Positions 1 through 7,416 of a stretch of 11,614 nt of DNA are shown here, in pieces. Position 1 is the first letter of the stretch, and each line of letters opens with the position of its first letter. The stretch spans positions 1 through 11,614 of the forward strand of contig JAFMJA010000060.1 in assembly GCA_017853735.1 (NCBI GenBank), given 5' to 3'. Both the position numbers and the translations under genes were made by a program. Source of the stretch: Burkholderiaceae bacterium (GTDB lineage: Bacteria; Pseudomonadota; Gammaproteobacteria; Burkholderiales; Burkholderiaceae_C). A model generated the notes under the pieces. That model did no database searches and was not told the origin of the DNA. It saw only the letters and a list, made by a program, of their open reading frames with translations.

Positions 1-638
1 CTGTTAGCTATTTTGAGCAAGGACAAACTGCAGTTGCCCTAGATGAGCTCAAACAGTCACTGGTGCTGGATCCCAATTACATGCCGGCGCACAATCTTCG
101 TGGCCTGATCTACATGCGCCTGAATGAACTCAAACTGGCCGAGGACAGCTTCAAGCGGGCCCTGACCCTGGCGCCACGCGATGGCAATGTGTTGCACAAC
201 TATGGCTGGTTGCTATGTCAGCAAAGCCGCTTTACCGAGTCAAGCCAATCTTTTACCCAGGCCTTGGCCAACCCGACCTACAGTGCCCGCGCCAAGACCT
301 GGCTGACCCAGGGGCTCTGTGAAATCCGGGCCGGAAAGCCGGCCGAGGCGGAATTCAGCCTGAACCGCTCCCTGGAGCTTGACGCTGGCAACCCGGTGAC
401 GGGCTATAACCTGGCCTTGTTGCTTTATCAGCGGGGAGAGTTGGTGCGCGCGCAGTTTTATATCCGCCGAATCAACAACAGTGAATTGGCCAACGCCGAA
501 ACCCTGTGGCTGGGTATGCGCGTCGAGCGCAAGCTCGACAATCAGATCGCTTTGCAACAGTTGGCAGCCCAGCTCGACAAACGCTTTCCACAGTCGCGCG
601 AGTTGCAAGCCTATCAGCGGGGTCAATTTGATGACTGA
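1..638 (+). CDS. pilW: Type IV pilus biogenesis/stability protein PilW (PilF family), 5'-truncated by the window edge
   Basis: TPR lipoprotein family that in type IV pilus systems helps the outer-membrane secretin assemble and stabilises pili. The reading frame is open from base 3 to the TGA at 636-638. The GTG at 63 is an internal Val codon, because about 20 in-frame codons before it already read as the end of a TPR (FEQGQTAVALDEL), so the true start and the lipoprotein signal lie outside the window. About 211 residues are visible, built of tetratricopeptide-like helical pairs with the usual A/L/Y spacing, e.g. LRGLIYMRLNELKLAEDSF, HNYGWLLCQQSRFTES and YNLALLLYQRGELVRAQFY. The family is usually about 250 residues, so only a short N-terminal part is missing. 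The stop overlaps the rodZ start by 8 nt. Position immediately before rodZ-ispG-hisS is the usual betaproteobacterial setting, which supports PilW over a generic TPR protein. Family call is strong; role is by homology. Confidence 0.88.
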   Translation, partial: VSYFEQGQTAVALDELKQSLVLDPNYMPAHNLRGLIYMRLNELKLAEDSFKRALTLAPRDGNVLHNYGWLLCQQSRFTESSQSFTQALANPTYSARAKTWLTQGLCEIRAGKPAEAEFSLNRSLELDAGNPVTGYNLALLLYQRGELVRAQFYIRRINNSELANAETLWLGMRVERKLDNQIALQQLAAQLDKRFPQSRELQAYQRGQFDD

Positions 639-1551
639 CACATCGCAAACCATGACTGATGATCTGTCGCAAGAAGCGCCTGCTCCAGTGACCGCCGGCT
701 CCTTGCTGCGCCTGGCCCGCGAAGCAAACGGTCTTCATATTGCTGCGCTGGCGGTCTCGATCCGGGTGCCTGTCAAAAAGCTGGAGGCGTTGGAGGCCAA
801 CCGTTTGGACGAGCTCCATGATCCGGTTTTTATCCGTGCGCTGGCTGGGCTGGTCTGTCGTGCTCTCAAGATTGAACCCGCCCCGGTGATGGATTTGCTC
901 CCCCAATCAGCGCCACCGCTCTTGCGCGGCGATGTGGCGGATATCAATGTCCCTTTCCAGCGCCCTGGAGAAGCGCAGTCCAGCAGTTTCCTGCGCCAGA
1001 TACCCAAGCCTGCGCTCTTGTTGGTGGCACTCTTGCTGGTGGCGACTGGCCTGCTGTTTCTGATGCCCGATGCTCAGGAAGGCAGTTCACAGGCAACCGG
1101 CAGTCCTGCAGCGCTTGTCAATGAACCTGTACCCATTTTGCCGGTTACCGTCATCGGCCAGAATTCCACTTCTGTTCCAGTACCCCCGGCTGTAGCAGTG
1201 TCTCCGCCATCACCAGTCAAGCTGCCTGCCCGGCAGGTGCAGGAACAGGTCAGCCCGCGACCGCCTACTGCCGCAACATCGCCATTGGCAGCAATCCGGG
1301 TTGCTCAAGATTCATTGCTCCAATTCAAGACTGCCGATGAGTCATGGATCCAGGTGACCGACGGCAAAGGTGAAATTCTGTTGAGCCGAAATCTGGCACG
1401 GGGAGAAACCGCGCTGGTGGCCAAAGGTCAGCTTCCTCTGCAGGTGGTGATCGGGCGTGCTGATGTCACCGAGGTGTGGTTGCGTGGCAAATCTTTTCCC
1501 CTTCAGGGGCTGAGCCGCGAAAATGTGGCGCGTTTTGAGGTTGGTCCATGA
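631..1551 (+). CDS. rodZ: RodZ-like cytoskeletal membrane protein (HTH - TM - DUF4115)
   Basis: Bitopic inner-membrane protein of the RodZ family, which links MreB filaments to the cell-wall elongation machinery. The 306-residue product shows, in order: an N-terminal helix-turn-helix domain (about 21-85, beginning TAGSLLRLAREANGLHIAAL, the RodZ/HTH_25 signature that binds MreB rather than DNA), a basic stretch, one transmembrane helix (about 127-145, PALLLVALLLVATGLLFLM), a Pro/Val-rich periplasmic linker (about 155-225), and a C-terminal beta domain of DUF4115 type (about 230-306, with ESWIQVTDGKGEIL). E. coli RodZ is 337 residues. The ATG at 631 is chosen because it follows a GGGG-type ribosome site by 8 nt and overlaps the pilW stop (ATGACTGA); a second ATG at 652 is possible. 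An in-frame extension upstream to 481 lies inside pilW and is not credible. The gene ends in a 4-nt ATGA overlap with ispG. Confidence 0.9.
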   Translation: MTDTSQTMTDDLSQEAPAPVTAGSLLRLAREANGLHIAALAVSIRVPVKKLEALEANRLDELHDPVFIRALAGLVCRALKIEPAPVMDLLPQSAPPLLRGDVADINVPFQRPGEAQSSSFLRQIPKPALLLVALLLVATGLLFLMPDAQEGSSQATGSPAALVNEPVPILPVTVIGQNSTSVPVPPAVAVSPPSPVKLPARQVQEQVSPRPPTAATSPLAAIRVAQDSLLQFKTADESWIQVTDGKGEILLSRNLARGETALVAKGQLPLQVVIGRADVTEVWLRGKSFPLQGLSRENVARFEVGP

Positions 1552-2834
1552 AGTCTTGTCCCGCTTCGCAGGCTCAGATCCAGGAGGCACGGCCGAGCGA
1601 GCGCCGTTCACGCCAGGCGCGGGTGGTTTGGCGAGATCAGGTGGTCACCATTGGATCTCAGGCGCCGGTACGGGTGCAGTCCATGACCAATACCGATACC
1701 GTGGACTCAGTGGCGACAGCCATTCAGGTCAAAGAACTGGCCCTGGCCGGGTCGGAGTTGGTTCGAATCACGGTCAATTCCCCCGAGGCTGCTCAAGCTG
1801 TCCCGCATATACGTGAACAATTGGACCGGATGGGTATCTATGTGCCCTTGGTGGGTGACTTTCATTACAACGGTCATACCCTGCTGTCGCAATATCCGGA
1901 TTGCGCTGAGAGTTTGTCCAAATACCGTATCAATCCTGGCAATGTCGGCAAAGGTGACAAGCGAGATCGCCAGTTTGGGCAAATGATCGAGGTGGCGCTC
2001 AAGTGGAACAAGCCTGTTCGCATCGGGGTCAACTGGGGCAGCCTCGACCAGGAATTGATGGCCGATATGATGGACGCCAACAATCGACGAGCCCAGCCCT
2101 GGAGCGCCAAGTCGGTGATGTACGAGGCGCTGATCACTTCGGCTCTTGGCTCAGCCCAATTTGCCGAATCGATGGGAATGGCCCCCGAGCAGATCATGCT
2201 GTCATGCAAGGTGTCTGGTGTGCAAGACCTGGTATCGGTCTACCGTGAGCTGGCGCGCCGTTGCGACTATCCCCTGCACCTGGGGCTGACCGAGGCGGGT
2301 ATGGGAACCAAAGGCACGGTGGCATCCACCGCCGCCTTGGCCATCCTCTTGCAAGAAGGCATAGGCGATACCATTCGCGTTTCCCTGACCCCCCAGCCAG
2401 GCGAGGCGCGTACCCAGGAAGTGGTGGTGGCTTCTGAAATCCTGCAGTCCCTGGGCCTGCGCAGCTTTGTACCCAGTGTGACCGCTTGCCCTGGTTGTGG
2501 CCGCACCACCAGCACCACCTTTCAGGAGCTGGCCAAGCAGATCGATGATTTTCTTCGCGCCCAAATGCCGATCTGGCGTACCCAATACCCCGGTGTTGAA
2601 TCGCTCAAGGTGGCGGTGATGGGGTGCATCGTCAACGGTCCAGGCGAAAGCAAGCATGCCGATATCGGTATCAGCCTGCCTGGTAGCGGCGAAGCCCCTG
2701 CCGCACCGGTTTTTATCGATGGCCACAAGCGCCTGACCCTGCGAGGCGAGGGTATTGCCCAGGAATTCCAGCAGATTGTCGAGTCCTATATCGAAAAGCG
2801 TTTTGGTGCCAATCTGACTGCCAAAACCATGTAA
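1548..2834 (+). CDS. ispG: 4-hydroxy-3-methylbut-2-enyl diphosphate synthase (IspG/GcpE)
   Basis: Cytosolic iron-sulfur enzyme of the MEP pathway that reductively converts methylerythritol cyclodiphosphate to HMBPP, the penultimate step to IPP/DMAPP. The 428-residue protein has the N-terminal TIM-barrel part (VRVQSMTNTDT at 41-51, then LVGDFHYNGH and KYRINPGNVG) and a C-terminal [4Fe-4S] domain. Cluster ligands are visible as Cys314 and Cys317 (CPGCGR) and Cys360 (MGCIVNGPGE), with Glu367 as the fourth ligand in this family. It is longer than E. coli IspG (372 aa), with extra residues between the second and third Cys (43 apart versus 32 in E. coli) and in the GSLDQELM...NNRRAQPWSAKSV region; I believe this longer form is usual in betaproteobacteria. 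The ATG overlaps the rodZ stop by 4 nt and has a GAGG site at 1537-1540, 7 nt upstream. All key residues are intact. Confidence 0.97.
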   Translation: MKSCPASQAQIQEARPSERRSRQARVVWRDQVVTIGSQAPVRVQSMTNTDTVDSVATAIQVKELALAGSELVRITVNSPEAAQAVPHIREQLDRMGIYVPLVGDFHYNGHTLLSQYPDCAESLSKYRINPGNVGKGDKRDRQFGQMIEVALKWNKPVRIGVNWGSLDQELMADMMDANNRRAQPWSAKSVMYEALITSALGSAQFAESMGMAPEQIMLSCKVSGVQDLVSVYRELARRCDYPLHLGLTEAGMGTKGTVASTAALAILLQEGIGDTIRVSLTPQPGEARTQEVVVASEILQSLGLRSFVPSVTACPGCGRTTSTTFQELAKQIDDFLRAQMPIWRTQYPGVESLKVAVMGCIVNGPGESKHADIGISLPGSGEAPAAPVFIDGHKRLTLRGEGIAQEFQQIVESYIEKRFGANLTAKTM

Positions 2835-2837
2835 CCC

Positions 2838-4151
2838 ATGAGCGAAAAAAAACTGGCCGACAAGGTCGAAAAATTGTTGGGCGTGCGCGGGATGAACGAC
2901 ATCCTTCCCCCCGACTCAGCGCGCTGGGAGTGGCTGGAGGGCCAGGTACGTGCGTTGATGGCGCGTTTTGCCTATCGCAATATCCGCACACCGATTGTCG
3001 AACCCACCCCGCTGTTCATCCGCAGTCTAGGCGAGGTGACTGACATCGTTGAAAAGGAAATGTATTCTTTCGAGGACCGTCTCAATGGCGAGGCCCTGAC
3101 CCTGAGGCCAGAAAGCACCGCCGGTGTGGTACGCGCTACCGTTGAGCACAACCTTCTGTATGACGGTGGCAAGCGCCTGTACTACATGGGCCCGATGTTT
3201 CGACATGAGCGGCCGCAACGCGGTCGCTACCGCCAGTTCCACCAGATCGGCGCCGAGGCTCTCGGGTTTGCCGGACCTGAAATCGATGCAGAAATGATCT
3301 TGCTGGCTGATGCCTTGTGGCAGGTGCTGGATCTGCGCGATGTGCAGCTAGAACTCAACAGCCTGGGCCAGCCTGATGAAAGGCGCCAGCATCGCCATGC
3401 CTTGATGGATTATTTTTCGCGCCATGCCGCCGACCTCGATGAAGATTCAAAGCGTCGCCTGCACCTCAATCCGCTGAGGATTCTCGACACCAAGAACCCA
3501 GCCATGCGTGAATTGGTCGAGGGCGCGCCCAAGCTGATGGATTATTTGGGGCAGGCGTCCTTGGCACATTTTCAGCGGGTTTGCGCGATTCTGGATGCGG
3601 CGGGCGTTCGCTACCAGATCAACCACCGCCTGGTGCGCGGGCTCGATTACTACAATCTCACCGTATTCGAATTCGTCACCAACCGGCTAGGAGCGCAGGG
3701 CACGATCTGTGGCGGTGGCCGATACGACTACCTGATCGAGCAGATTGGCGGCAAGCCAGCGCCTGCAGTAGGCTGGGCGCTGGGGGTGGAGCGGGTGCTC
3801 GAGTTGCTCAAAGAGCAGAGCCCGGCGTCGAGCGTGCCTGCACTGGATGTTTATGCCATCGTACCGGACACAACTTTTTTCCCTGCCGCGATGCGTTGCC
3901 TGCAGGTCTTGCGTGCAACTGGCATACGGGCCCAGATGCATGCTGGCTCTGCCGATGGCCCTGGCAGCATGAAATCACAATTCAAAAAGGCCGATGCCAG
4001 TGGCGCGCGCTTTGCCTTGGTTTTTGGGGCCGATGAGATGGCGCGTGGCGAGGTGACGCTCAAGTCCTTACGCGACGGCCTGGGCGACCAGGCCTGCTAC
4101 CCCCTGTCCGAAGTAAGCACCTGGGCCGCACGCCTACAATCGCAGACCTGA
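2838..4151 (+). CDS. hisS: Histidine--tRNA ligase (HisRS)
   Basis: Class II aminoacyl-tRNA synthetase that charges tRNA-His in the cytosol. The 437-residue length is close to the usual 420-430. Motif 1 lies near residues 48-61 (RNIRTPIVEPTPLF). Motif 2 lies at about 119-136 (PMFRHERPQRGRYRQFHQ), with its ATP-binding Arg. The HisRS-specific histidine-binding motif is LVRGLDYY at 265-272, and motif 3 is GWALGVERVL at 312-321. The C-terminal anticodon-binding domain runs from about 336 and contains the typical GSMKSQFKKADASGARFALVFG. Only 3 nt separate the ispG stop from the ATG and no good Shine-Dalgarno is visible, so translation may rely on coupling to ispG. A full set of catalytic motifs separates this enzyme from the HisRS-like HisZ that begins at the other end of the window. 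Confidence 0.98.
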   Translation: MSEKKLADKVEKLLGVRGMNDILPPDSARWEWLEGQVRALMARFAYRNIRTPIVEPTPLFIRSLGEVTDIVEKEMYSFEDRLNGEALTLRPESTAGVVRATVEHNLLYDGGKRLYYMGPMFRHERPQRGRYRQFHQIGAEALGFAGPEIDAEMILLADALWQVLDLRDVQLELNSLGQPDERRQHRHALMDYFSRHAADLDEDSKRRLHLNPLRILDTKNPAMRELVEGAPKLMDYLGQASLAHFQRVCAILDAAGVRYQINHRLVRGLDYYNLTVFEFVTNRLGAQGTICGGGRYDYLIEQIGGKPAPAVGWALGVERVLELLKEQSPASSVPALDVYAIVPDTTFFPAAMRCLQVLRATGIRAQMHAGSADGPGSMKSQFKKADASGARFALVFGADEMARGEVTLKSLRDGLGDQACYPLSEVSTWAARLQSQT

Positions 4152-4166
4152 TCAACATTCACTCTC

Positions 4167-4829
4167 ATGGCACATCTCGATCTCGAAGAACAGGAACAGC
4201 TGGACCAGCTGAAACATTTCTGGAAGCAATATGGCAACCTGATCTCCTGGTTGCTCATCATCGTGCTGGCTTCATATGCCGGCTGGAATGGCTGGCAATA
4301 CTGGCAGCGCAAGCAAGCAACCCAGGCTGCTGCACTGTACGATGAGCTCGAGCGGGTGGCCCAGGCTGGGGACCTCGCCAAACTTGATCGCGTTCTGGCC
4401 GACATGCAGGAGCAATTCGGATCCACGATCGCCGCCCAGCAGTCGGCACTCCTTGCGGCCAAAACCTATATGGGTGCAGGCAAGCGAGAGGCCGCCCAGG
4501 CCGCGTTGAGCCGTGTGGTCGACAAAGCTTCCGACGAGGGGTATCGCGCCATTGCCCGCCTGCGACTGGCGGCCGTGCTGGCTGATGCCCAGTCCTATGA
4601 TGAAGCACTCAAGCAACTCGCTGTCACCTTTCCCGTGGAATTTGTGGCACTGGCAGACGACCGTCGGGGAGATATTTATCTCGCCCAAGGCAAGCAGAAA
4701 GAGGCCGCAGCCGAGTACCTCAAGGCTTACCGTGCTTTGACCCAGGATCAGGATTACCGCCGCTTGGTCGACGTCAAACTGGCAGCGCTTGGGGTGCATG
4801 CAGAGACCCAGTCCGGGACCAAGCCGTGA
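4167..4829 (+). CDS. yfgM: YfgM family TPR protein (membrane-anchored, Sec/PpiD-associated)
   Basis: The 220-residue product has a short cytoplasmic N-terminus (MAHLDLEEQEQLDQLKHFWKQYG, a recognisable YfgM start), one transmembrane helix (about 24-42, NLISWLLIIVLASYAGWNGW) and an Ala-rich helical periplasmic part with TPR-like repeats (e.g. AALYDELERVAQAGDLAKLDRVLADM, and DRRGDIYLAQGKQKEAAAEYLKAY near the C-terminus). In E. coli, YfgM (206 aa) associates with PpiD and the SecYEG translocon and helps hand over periplasmic proteins to chaperones; the same role is inferred here. Its place between hisS and bamB is the conserved gammaproteobacterial and betaproteobacterial order. No clear ribosome site precedes the ATG, 15 nt after the hisS stop. 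The stop overlaps the bamB GTG start by 4 nt (GTGA). Confidence 0.93.
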   Translation: MAHLDLEEQEQLDQLKHFWKQYGNLISWLLIIVLASYAGWNGWQYWQRKQATQAAALYDELERVAQAGDLAKLDRVLADMQEQFGSTIAAQQSALLAAKTYMGAGKREAAQAALSRVVDKASDEGYRAIARLRLAAVLADAQSYDEALKQLAVTFPVEFVALADDRRGDIYLAQGKQKEAAAEYLKAYRALTQDQDYRRLVDVKLAALGVHAETQSGTKP

Positions 4830-5950
4830 TCTCTCCGCGCAGCCTGATCGTCCTGGCCATGGCGCTGGTCCTGGCGGCCTGTTCCAGTTCGGGCAAGCGG
4901 CCACAGCCGGTCGAGTTGGGCGCCGAGCCCCAGGCCCTCAAGGTCGAGTCTTCCTGGCGCGCCAGCCTGGGTGCAGTAGGCTTCTCTTTGCAAACCCGGG
5001 TAGTGGGTGAGCAACTGGCCCTGGCCTCCTCCGATGGAACAGTGCTTGTACTGAATGCCCAAAATGGATCGGATGTCTGGCGTCAATCGGTGGGCACGCC
5101 ATTGTCCGCCGGAGTTGGTTTTGATGGCCGGTGGGCCTCGGTCATCACACGGGACAATGAGCTGGTGACACTTGAGCAAGGCCGGATTCTCTGGCGACAG
5201 CGCCTGAACGCCCAGGGATTCACTCCGCCACTGGTGGCGGGCAATCGGGTCTTTGTGCTGGCAGGTGATCGCAGCGTGCAGGCATTCGATGCCCAGTCTG
5301 GGCGTCGACTCTGGACCCAGCAACGCGCGGGCGAGCCTCTGGCATTGCGCCAAGCCGGTGTGCTGGAACCCGTTGGAAACACCCTGGTTGTTGGACTGTC
5401 TGGCAAGCTGGTTGGGATGGACCCCCTCAATGGCAGTTCTCGTTGGGAGGTGCCCCTGGCAACCCCACGCGGAACCAATGACATTGAAAGGCTGGTCGAT
5501 CTGGTTGGGCCCATGGGACGTCTTGGCAATGTGGTGTGTGCGCGCGCTTTCCAGGCCGCTGTAGGCTGTGTAGACGCAGCACGTGGGAATTTGCTCTGGA
5601 GCAAAACGGCCAACGGACAAGTGGGCCTGACTGCCCTGGCAGATGCTGTCTACAGCAGTGAAGCGGATGGCAGCCTGCTGGCATGGCGGCTTGATAACGG
5701 TGAACGCATCTGGAGTGGTGAACATTTGCGCTGGCGTCATTTGGGCGCTCCATTGGCCACCCCACGCGCATTGCTTGTGCCCGATCGTTCTGGGCTTCTG
5801 CACTTCGTTTCTCCCAAGGATGGCTCACTCTTGGCGCGGGTAAGGTTCGAAGGGGGCACGGCTCTGGCGGCCCCTCCGGTGCTGGTGGGCTCCAGCATCG
5901 TGACCGTTTCCCGCACAGGCCAAGTCCAGGCCTGGCGCATCGCCGACTAG
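4826..5950 (+). CDS. bamB: Outer membrane protein assembly factor BamB (lipoprotein)
   Basis: Lipoprotein of the BAM complex, which folds and inserts beta-barrel proteins into the outer membrane; BamB binds BamA and is thought to guide substrates. The 374-residue protein starts with a lipoprotein signal (SLIVLAMALVLAAC), with the lipobox LAAC and the lipidated Cys19 followed by SSSG; the lack of Asp after the Cys fits outer-membrane sorting. The rest is a beta-propeller of PQQ-like blades, seen as repeats ending in G..W: VLVLNAQNGSDVWRQ, QAFDAQSGRRLWTQ, VGMDPLNGSSRWEV, CVDAARGNLLWSK, LAWRLDNGERIWSG. The segment TPRGTNDIERLVDLVG is typical of BamB. E. coli BamB is 392 residues. The start is a GTG overlapping the yfgM stop (GTGA), which gives a proper signal peptide with no extra residues; the ribosome site is weak, so coupling to yfgM is likely. 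Confidence 0.96.
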   Translation: MISPRSLIVLAMALVLAACSSSGKRPQPVELGAEPQALKVESSWRASLGAVGFSLQTRVVGEQLALASSDGTVLVLNAQNGSDVWRQSVGTPLSAGVGFDGRWASVITRDNELVTLEQGRILWRQRLNAQGFTPPLVAGNRVFVLAGDRSVQAFDAQSGRRLWTQQRAGEPLALRQAGVLEPVGNTLVVGLSGKLVGMDPLNGSSRWEVPLATPRGTNDIERLVDLVGPMGRLGNVVCARAFQAAVGCVDAARGNLLWSKTANGQVGLTALADAVYSSEADGSLLAWRLDNGERIWSGEHLRWRHLGAPLATPRALLVPDRSGLLHFVSPKDGSLLARVRFEGGTALAAPPVLVGSSIVTVSRTGQVQAWRIAD

Positions 5951-5963
5951 CCTAGCCCTGCTT

Positions 5964-7307
5964 ATGAAGCCCGTGCTCGCCCTGGTGGGGCGCCCCAACG
6001 TTGGCAAGTCGACGCTTTTCAACCGGCTGACCAAGTCCCGCGATGCCATCGTGGCCGATTTTGCCGGGCTGACCCGTGACCGTCACTACGGAAATGGCCG
6101 TATTGGCCAACAGGAGTTCATCGTCATTGACACGGGTGGATTCGAGCCTGATGCCAGCCAGGGCAGCATCTACCGGGAGATGGCCAAACAGACCCGGCAG
6201 GCCGTGGCTGAAGCAGATCTGGTCTTTTTCGTGGTCGATGCACGCCAGGGCCTGTCGGTCCAGGACCACGACATTGCCAGGTACTTGCGTCGCCTGGGCA
6301 AGCCCTGTCTGCTGGTTGCCAACAAGGCCGAAGGCTTGAAGGACAGCGCACATCTGGCAGAATTTTTCGAGCTGGGCCTGGGCCAGGTACTGCCGGTATC
6401 CGCAGCCCATGGAGAGGGTGTTCGCTCGCTGGTGGAACTCGCCCTGAAGTCCCTGGCGCTGCCGACTGAGGAGCAGCAAGAGCAGACGCCTGACCCTGAC
6501 CTGATCCGTCTGGCAGTGGCAGGGCGACCCAATGTGGGCAAATCCACGCTGATCAATACCTGGCTGGGAGAAGAGCGGCTGGTGGCCTTTGACCAACCGG
6601 GCACCACCCGAGACGCGATTACGGTGCCATTCGAGCACAAGGGGCAACGCTTCGAACTGATTGATACGGCCGGCTTGCGTCGAAAGGGGAGAGTGTTTGA
6701 GGCTATTGAAAAATTTTCCGTGGTCAAGACCTTGCAGGCGATTGAGTCGGCCAATGTGGTTCTGCTCTTGCTCGACGCCACCCAGGGCGTCAGCGATCAG
6801 GATGCGCATATCGCCGGTTACATTCTGGAGAGCGGACGTGCCGTGGTGCTGGCGGTGAACAAATGGGATGCGGTGGATTCCTATCAGCGTGAAATGCTGC
6901 AGCGTTCCATCGAAACGCGGCTGCCTTTTCTGAAATTTGCCAACCTGCACTTCATTTCTGCACGCAAACGGCAAGGTCTGGGCCCTTTGTGGAGTTCGAT
7001 GGTGCAGGCACACAAGGCCGCGGGCTGCAAAATGTCCACCCCGGTGCTGACCCGTCTTCTCCAGGAGGCCGTTCAGTTTCAGGCGCCCAGGCGCTCGGGC
7101 ATGTTTCGCCCCAAATTACGGTATGCGCACCAGGGAGGCTCGAACCCGCCGGTGATTGTGATCCATGGCAATTCGCTCGACCATGTCAGCGATGCCTACA
7201 AGCGATTTCTGGAAACCCGGTTTCGCAAGGCCTTCAATTTGGTAGGAACTCCCTTGCGCATCGAGATGCGTACCGCACAAAACCCCTATGCGGACAAGCA
7301 GGACTGA
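5964..7307 (+). CDS. der: Ribosome biogenesis GTPase Der (EngA), tandem G domains
   Basis: Essential GTPase acting in maturation of the 50S ribosomal subunit. The 447-residue protein has the diagnostic two consecutive G domains and a C-terminal KH-like domain. Domain 1: P-loop GRPNVGKS at 9-16, switch motif DTGGF at 56-60, G4 NKAE at 120-123, G5 SAAHG at 146-150. Domain 2: GRPNVGKS at 187-194, DTAGLRRKGRV at 234-244, G4 NKWD at 299-302, G5 SAR at 332-334. The KH-like domain spans about 355-440 and includes the conserved NPPVIVIHGN. E. coli Der is 490 residues; the linker and C-terminal tail are shorter here. The G4 of domain 1 has Glu instead of the canonical Asp. The gene starts 13 nt after bamB without a clear Shine-Dalgarno. 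The bamB-der pairing is conserved across gamma- and betaproteobacteria. Confidence 0.98.
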   Translation: MKPVLALVGRPNVGKSTLFNRLTKSRDAIVADFAGLTRDRHYGNGRIGQQEFIVIDTGGFEPDASQGSIYREMAKQTRQAVAEADLVFFVVDARQGLSVQDHDIARYLRRLGKPCLLVANKAEGLKDSAHLAEFFELGLGQVLPVSAAHGEGVRSLVELALKSLALPTEEQQEQTPDPDLIRLAVAGRPNVGKSTLINTWLGEERLVAFDQPGTTRDAITVPFEHKGQRFELIDTAGLRRKGRVFEAIEKFSVVKTLQAIESANVVLLLLDATQGVSDQDAHIAGYILESGRAVVLAVNKWDAVDSYQREMLQRSIETRLPFLKFANLHFISARKRQGLGPLWSSMVQAHKAAGCKMSTPVLTRLLQEAVQFQAPRRSGMFRPKLRYAHQGGSNPPVIVIHGNSLDHVSDAYKRFLETRFRKAFNLVGTPLRIEMRTAQNPYADKQD

Positions 7308-7346
7308 GCGGCATTCAAAGCCTGAAAGTTAGTCTGGAAATTCGCT

Positions 7347-7370
7347 GGCCTTTATCACCCCATAATGGCC
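7347..7370 (+). promoter_or_regulatory. Inverted repeat (hairpin) in the der-hfq gap
   Basis: GGCCTTTAT (7347-7355) and ATAATGGCC (7362-7370) form a 9-bp inverted repeat with one internal T-T mismatch and a 6-nt loop (CACCCC). No T-run follows, so it is not a standard intrinsic terminator. The right arm overlaps a possible -10 element (CATAAT, 7361-7366), so the repeat could equally be an operator-like site or a 5'-leader structure of hfq. The structure is seen in sequence; its function is a guess. Confidence 0.4.
7361..7366 (+). promoter_or_regulatory. Possible -10 element for hfq
   Basis: CATAAT in the 109-nt der-hfq gap, 50 nt before the hfq start, matches TATAAT at five of six positions. 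No convincing -35 box is found 16-18 nt upstream (the sequence there reads around GAAATTC). A promoter for hfq in this gap is expected, because hfq has its own promoters in E. coli and this is the largest gap in the window, but the exact site is uncertain. Confidence 0.3.
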
Positions 7371-7403
7371 TGTGGTAAGGTAGACGCCTTGTCAAACTTT
7401 GAA

Positions 7404-7410
7404 CACGGAG
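7404..7410 (+). promoter_or_regulatory. Ribosome binding site that fixes the hfq start
   Basis: CACGGAG, with GGAG core at 7407-7410, sits 6 nt before the GTG at 7417. This selects the GTG and rules out the in-frame TTG at 7399, which lies upstream of the site and has no site of its own. Confidence 0.8.
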
Positions 7411-7416
7411 AATATC

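Noticed and set aside
481..630. Upstream extension of rodZ by 50 codons
   Set aside because: These codons overlap the conserved C-terminal part of pilW. RodZ homology begins shortly after the ATG at 631, which has a ribosome site.
3581..4036. 151-codon plus-strand frame inside hisS
   Set aside because: It is a frame shadow of the HisRS C-terminal half. hisS is intact through this stretch, so there is no frameshift.
4754..5803. 349-codon open frame on the minus strand opposite bamB
   Set aside because: It lies opposite bamB, shows no domain, and is of the kind expected from third-position GC bias.
5952..7013. 353-codon open frame on the minus strand opposite der
   Set aside because: It mirrors der, whose GTPase motifs are unmistakable. 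The translation has no recognisable domain and looks like a GC-codon shadow.
7399..7416. TTG start for hfq, giving a 92-residue Hfq
   Set aside because: The TTG lies upstream of the GGAG site. The GTG at 7417 has ideal spacing and gives the usual Hfq N-terminus.
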